Source of the DNA: Chaetorhynchus papuensis
Taxonomy: Eukaryota > Chordata > Aves > Passeriformes > Rhipiduridae
Direction of reading: 5' to 3'
Length of the DNA: 64,000 nucleotides
NCBI GenBank assembly: GCA_013396525.1
Contig: VWYX01000771.1
Location: 251,791 to 315,790 of the forward strand
The translations under genes and the position numbers were made by a program. Each line of letters begins with the position of its first letter. The first letter of the stretch is position 1. The notes under the pieces were generated by a model. That model worked only from the letters and a program-made list of their open reading frames with translations, searched no databases and was not told the DNA's origin. Below, piece by piece: positions 60,795 through 64,000 of this stretch.

Positions 60795-62932
60795 GCAAGT
60801 AGAAGTAATAGTCATCTTGAACTGTAGTACATCTAAAATTGTTAGATAGACCTGTTTTAAATACCATATGGAGTTTTTTCTGTGTTTCCTTTAACAATTG
60901 GCTGAAATAAATGAGACTTTCAGAATTTAAACAGTAATTCCAGGCAAACCAAAGAGTGGATTCTTTGTTTCTAGTTTTTCTTGTTGTTCACTATGGCCTC
61001 TCAAGATGCGTGGAAGCATTTTATCTGTTCCTTTGCTCAGAGGCAGTGTTGAGTGCCCTTCCAGCACAAATTGGACTACCTTGTTTTTGAAACAGTCAGT
61101 GCTATGGATTCCACAGTCTCTCTGGCTAGCTGAGCTCTGAAACCAACTTGTTCTCACCCTTCTTTAATATATGCCAAAATCTCTTGCTACAAATTAAAAT
61201 AATTCCTAACTATTGAAGATTGCTATTGTTTGGGGAGGGTTTGGCACCTGAGATGAAGATAAAGGGCATTTTCATTTGTGCAGTATTCTTCTACAAACAT
61301 TGCAAACCACAAATGTCAGAACAATGGGAGAACATTTTTGACCTTTTTATTACCAGACTGAGACCCATGAGTATTAACACTGTTCTGGTGCAAGTACCTA
61401 TGTAGTTGCTGGTAGTAAAGTAAGTATTTAGGGAATGTTGTAAACATAAGTCAAACTGCATTGTAAACAGTGATACAGAAAACTAATTAGGTGCTATCTT
61501 AGCCCAATGGTGTTTATAGCTGCTGGAGGAAGTAAGATGTCAGTGAAACTGTGATTGCTCGATTAGGGTAATTAGTTCTTTGTAGACTAATTGCATTAGA
61601 GCAGGATGTGAGACCTGAAGATCATAGCAGCAGTTGAATTAGTGTGCCAGCTTTATTGTTGCAAGTAGTACTTTGCCTTGGATAGTAATTACTGTGCTTA
61701 AATGCATCACTCCTTTGACTGGAGGTTTGCTGGTGAGCTGTGTGGAAAAGAGTGTTTAATGAATAAAGAAGTCACCAGACTTTGATTGTATGAGTATGGC
61801 ATCTATTTCCTCTGAGAAGCTGTATTGGGTCTTTGCAATTATTTGTGATAACAAGCTATTTACACACTGGATAAATTCAAGAGTTAAGGAAATTCTCCTC
61901 AGAATCTTCTAGTGGAAAATAATTTAGAAATTGTAACTTTTGAATAGCTCCAAAATAGCTGAATTTTAGAAATAAGTAGTAGATACTAAGATTTCTGTCA
62001 GTGGTACCAGTGCAATTACTTTCATGGTCAAAATGAACTTAATTCACACAGATGTTTGGTAAACTAAAGTAGACATTTAATTACTATTTCTGACTTAGAA
62101 GTCAGCTGTAAGTGCTGAGTTTGCCAGGGATCATCATTTCAGCAGGTGTCAATCTTTTGTCCTATTTTCAGTGCATTTTAGACCTGGCCTAGGTTACCAA
62201 GCAGCTATTCTAAACATTATTTTTGAGTGTTTTTTGAAGGACAGATGGTGCTTATTCGTGGAATGTAAAAAGAAAATTAAAAGACTTTTTGTCATTAAGT
62301 TTCACTTTTTAAAATTGTCTGGTGACTTTTTTTAATGACCAAATAATTTTATCAAATTTAATGATAGTCTTTCGAAAGATGCTACACTTGCTTTGAAACT
62401 AACTTTTAAGTTACTTAATATCCAGAGTGAAGTATATCTACTTAATTAAACCATGTAGAAATAGTTAAGCAGAAATAATTTATCTCAAATTATTTTTAAT
62501 ATATTCTAAGAGCTTAATAGTGGTCTTTTGTTTTGTGTTTGAAATCATACTGCGTCAAATGGTTTAAAAAGAAGGAGTTGTTAAAAAGACTTTAGTTTAT
62601 TTAACAGCATATACAACTGTAATATAAAATAATGATAAATAAAAACATAGAAGCTTCAAATCTGAAAAATGGGATGCTAAATAGAGTAATAATTGAAAAT
62701 AACTTTTCAGTAACTGAAGAGAATTAGACTAACACAGGCTTTAGAAGGGAGCAAATGACAAATATCTCAGTGTTGTTTTAATAGTTCTGAGGTTTTTTTC
62801 CTTCTTGAACAAAGATGAGAATTTCAGAATATAGACTTGTGTCACTCTGTCAAAGCTGAATGCTTCTTTTTTCTTGAGGCTTCCCAGTACTTTTATAATT
62901 TGACTGATGATTATGATATTTTTTGGTGTTAG

Positions 62933-63125
62933 GAACATTGATGTTGCTGAATTAACTCAGTATTTTCCTTGGTTTTGCAACAAGAGACCAGGGCAAAAGA
63001 ACAAGATACCCAAAGTGCAATATAATTTTGAAAGAAGCAAGCCTGTAAAGTTATTTTCTGATGCTCTAGACAGGATGATGGGATCCAGTGGTGGATACCT
63101 GAAAAAACACATTGCTTTGGGTTAG
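62933..63125 (+). CDS. Candidate alternative terminal exon of UBE3C
   Basis: After an acceptor-like TTTTTTGGTGTTAG, the frame left by exon 10 (AG, completed by G to Arg) stays open for 63 further codons to a TAG at 63123-63125. The peptide (NIDVAELTQYFPW at its start, GGYLKKHIALG at its end) is well mixed in composition and coding-like, but I do not recognise it. An AATAAA lies 138 bp after the stop. If spliced, it would give a protein of about 508 residues lacking the HECT domain. It might instead be an internal cassette (a GTTAGT donor follows at 63121), an exon of something else, or chance. Splicing has not been shown. Confidence 0.45.
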
Positions 63126-63262
63126 TTAGTAGGAATTCTGATGAATTCTGAATAATTCTGGAAATATGCAGTCAAGCCCACTTAAAGAGAAAGGTCCCAA
63201 TACAAGAAAAACCTCATTGTAGCTTGTGTTCAGTAACAACTATGACCAGATTAGAGGAGTAA

Positions 63263-63268
63263 AATAAA
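63263..63268 (+). terminator. Polyadenylation hexamer AATAAA
   Basis: A canonical hexamer 138 bp downstream of the stop of the candidate alternative exon. AATAAA is common by chance in AT-rich introns, so its weight comes only from its position. Confidence 0.3.
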
Positions 63269-63479
63269 ATACTGATTGTAAAGAAGCCATTGACAGTTCT
63301 GCTTGTTTCAAAAGGACGAGCCTTTAATATTTTCACTATAAAGTTGATACATATTATTGAATACAGTTACTAAAAAAAAAAGACAAAACTTGTGTCTTGG
63401 ACTGTAGTTCTCATTATAGAGACTTGTGAGACTTTCATCAAAATTATACTTTGAATAAATAGTAAGCAACTGTATAAAT

Positions 63480-63740
63480 AACAAGAGGACACAGTCTTAA
63501 CCTGCGCCAAGGAAAATATAGGTTGGATATTAGGAAAAAGTTTTTTACAGAAAGAGTGATAAAATATTGGAATGGTCTGCCCGGGGAGGTGGTGGAATCA
63601 CCATCCCTGGATGTGTTTAAAAAGAGATTGGATGTGGCACTCAGTGCCATGGTTTAGTTGAGGTGTTGGGGCATGGGTTGGATTCGGTGATCTTGAAGAT
63701 CTCTTACAACCTGATGATTCTGTGATTCTCTGAAATTCTG
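63480..63740 (+). mobile_element. CR1 LINE, 3' fragment, + strand
   Basis: Starts at 'acaagaggacacagtctt', runs through 'attggaatggtctgcccggg' and 'gatgtggcactcagtgcc', and ends with the degenerate octamer tail TGATTCTGTGATTCT near 63715-63735. It is sense to UBE3C, in intron 10, and belongs to the same CR1 type as the copy at 37590. Truncated and non-coding. Confidence 0.93.
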
Positions 63741-63797
63741 TTTCTGTGAAATGTTTCAGGGTGTAATTTAATCCCTTAGACTTCATCTTTATTACAG

Positions 63798-63983
63798 CTG
63801 GATGTTAAACAGTGTTGGAAGCTGTGCTTGCACTGGGACATCAGTCGCTGTCAGCTGTCTGATTGGCGCCCCCGAGTTCACTCATCTTGGGTTAACAGCT
63901 CCATAGTCCCTGTTGATCACTGCTGTTTAATTACTGCAACATTGCTCATCTTAGCCTGTGCTTCAGAATTGTTTGGCAAATGA
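63798..63983 (+). other. Unassigned CpG-bearing open segment after an acceptor-like site
   Basis: A TTTATTACAG acceptor-like sequence is followed by 61 stop-free codons to TGA at 63981. CpGs occur here (63850-63875) although the surroundings lack them. A second frame, which would match the phase of exon 10, also stays open for about 35 codons. No protein or repeat family was recognised, so this is recorded as unexplained sequence. Confidence 0.2.
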
Positions 63984-64000
63984 CAATCTGGTGTAATCTG

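Larger units (their letters stand above)
60795..64000 (+). other. UBE3C intron 10, incomplete
   Basis: AT-rich sequence to the right edge. It contains a candidate alternative exon (62933-63125), a polyadenylation hexamer (63263-63268), a CR1 (63480-63740) and an unassigned CpG-bearing open segment (63798-63983). The next canonical UBE3C exon is not in the window. Confidence 0.8.

Noticed and set aside
60795..60849. Read-through of exon 10 into the intron as the true C-terminus
   Set aside because: The frame continues 18 codons to a stop, but the protein match ends exactly at the AG|GCAAGT junction, so this is intron.
1..64000. CRISPR arrays, bacterial operons, tRNA or rRNA genes
   Set aside because: None seen; the sequence is vertebrate nuclear DNA and the tandem repeats lack CRISPR architecture.

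Overview
The window looks like bird nuclear DNA. It carries several copies of CR1 LINEs (the dominant avian retrotransposon), no Alu or L1 elements, AT-rich vertebrate introns and intergenic DNA, and a sharp CpG island. No prokaryotic, organellar or viral gene set is present. The one protein-coding gene I recognise is the 5' part of UBE3C, a HECT-type E3 ubiquitin ligase, on the + strand. Ten coding exons can be placed to the base (38586-60794, about 445 residues). The rest of the gene, including the HECT domain, lies past the right edge.

Layout. (1) 1-2660: a TTTTC microsatellite, then alternating GC-rich, CpG-bearing blocks and AT-rich, homeodomain-site-rich blocks that look like conserved regulatory DNA. 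In vertebrates MNX1 (HB9) usually lies upstream of UBE3C and points away from it, so this is probably MNX1-side regulatory DNA; no MNX1 exon is visible. (2) 2660-37590: a gene desert of about 35 kb with several candidate conserved non-coding elements (about 4.1, 10.4, 19.0, 23.4 and 29.4-30.1 kb) and CR1 copies at 7.5, 30.5-31.1 and 35.8-36.3 kb. (3) 37590-38720: a CR1, a 52-bp strictly alternating pyrimidine-purine tract, then the UBE3C CpG-island promoter with GC boxes, a YY1-type site and a two-codon upstream ORF. (4) 38586-64000: UBE3C exons 1-10 with introns. Intron 1 (10.5 kb) holds a solo endogenous-retrovirus LTR, a CR1 fragment and a 40-bp minisatellite. Intron 10 begins with a GC splice donor. 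About 2.1 kb downstream it holds a phase-matched open segment that could be an alternative terminal exon, and then another CR1.

The visible UBE3C part encodes the N-terminal acceptor/proteasome-associated region, the IQ motif and part of the helical body. The best leads for something undescribed are the possible HECT-less UBE3C isoform, the 11-bp CpG-containing inverted repeat in the left regulatory block, the long AT-rich element at 29.4-30.1 kb with its 127-codon antisense ORF, and the Z-DNA-prone tract beside the promoter. Conservation, transcription and species could not be tested here.
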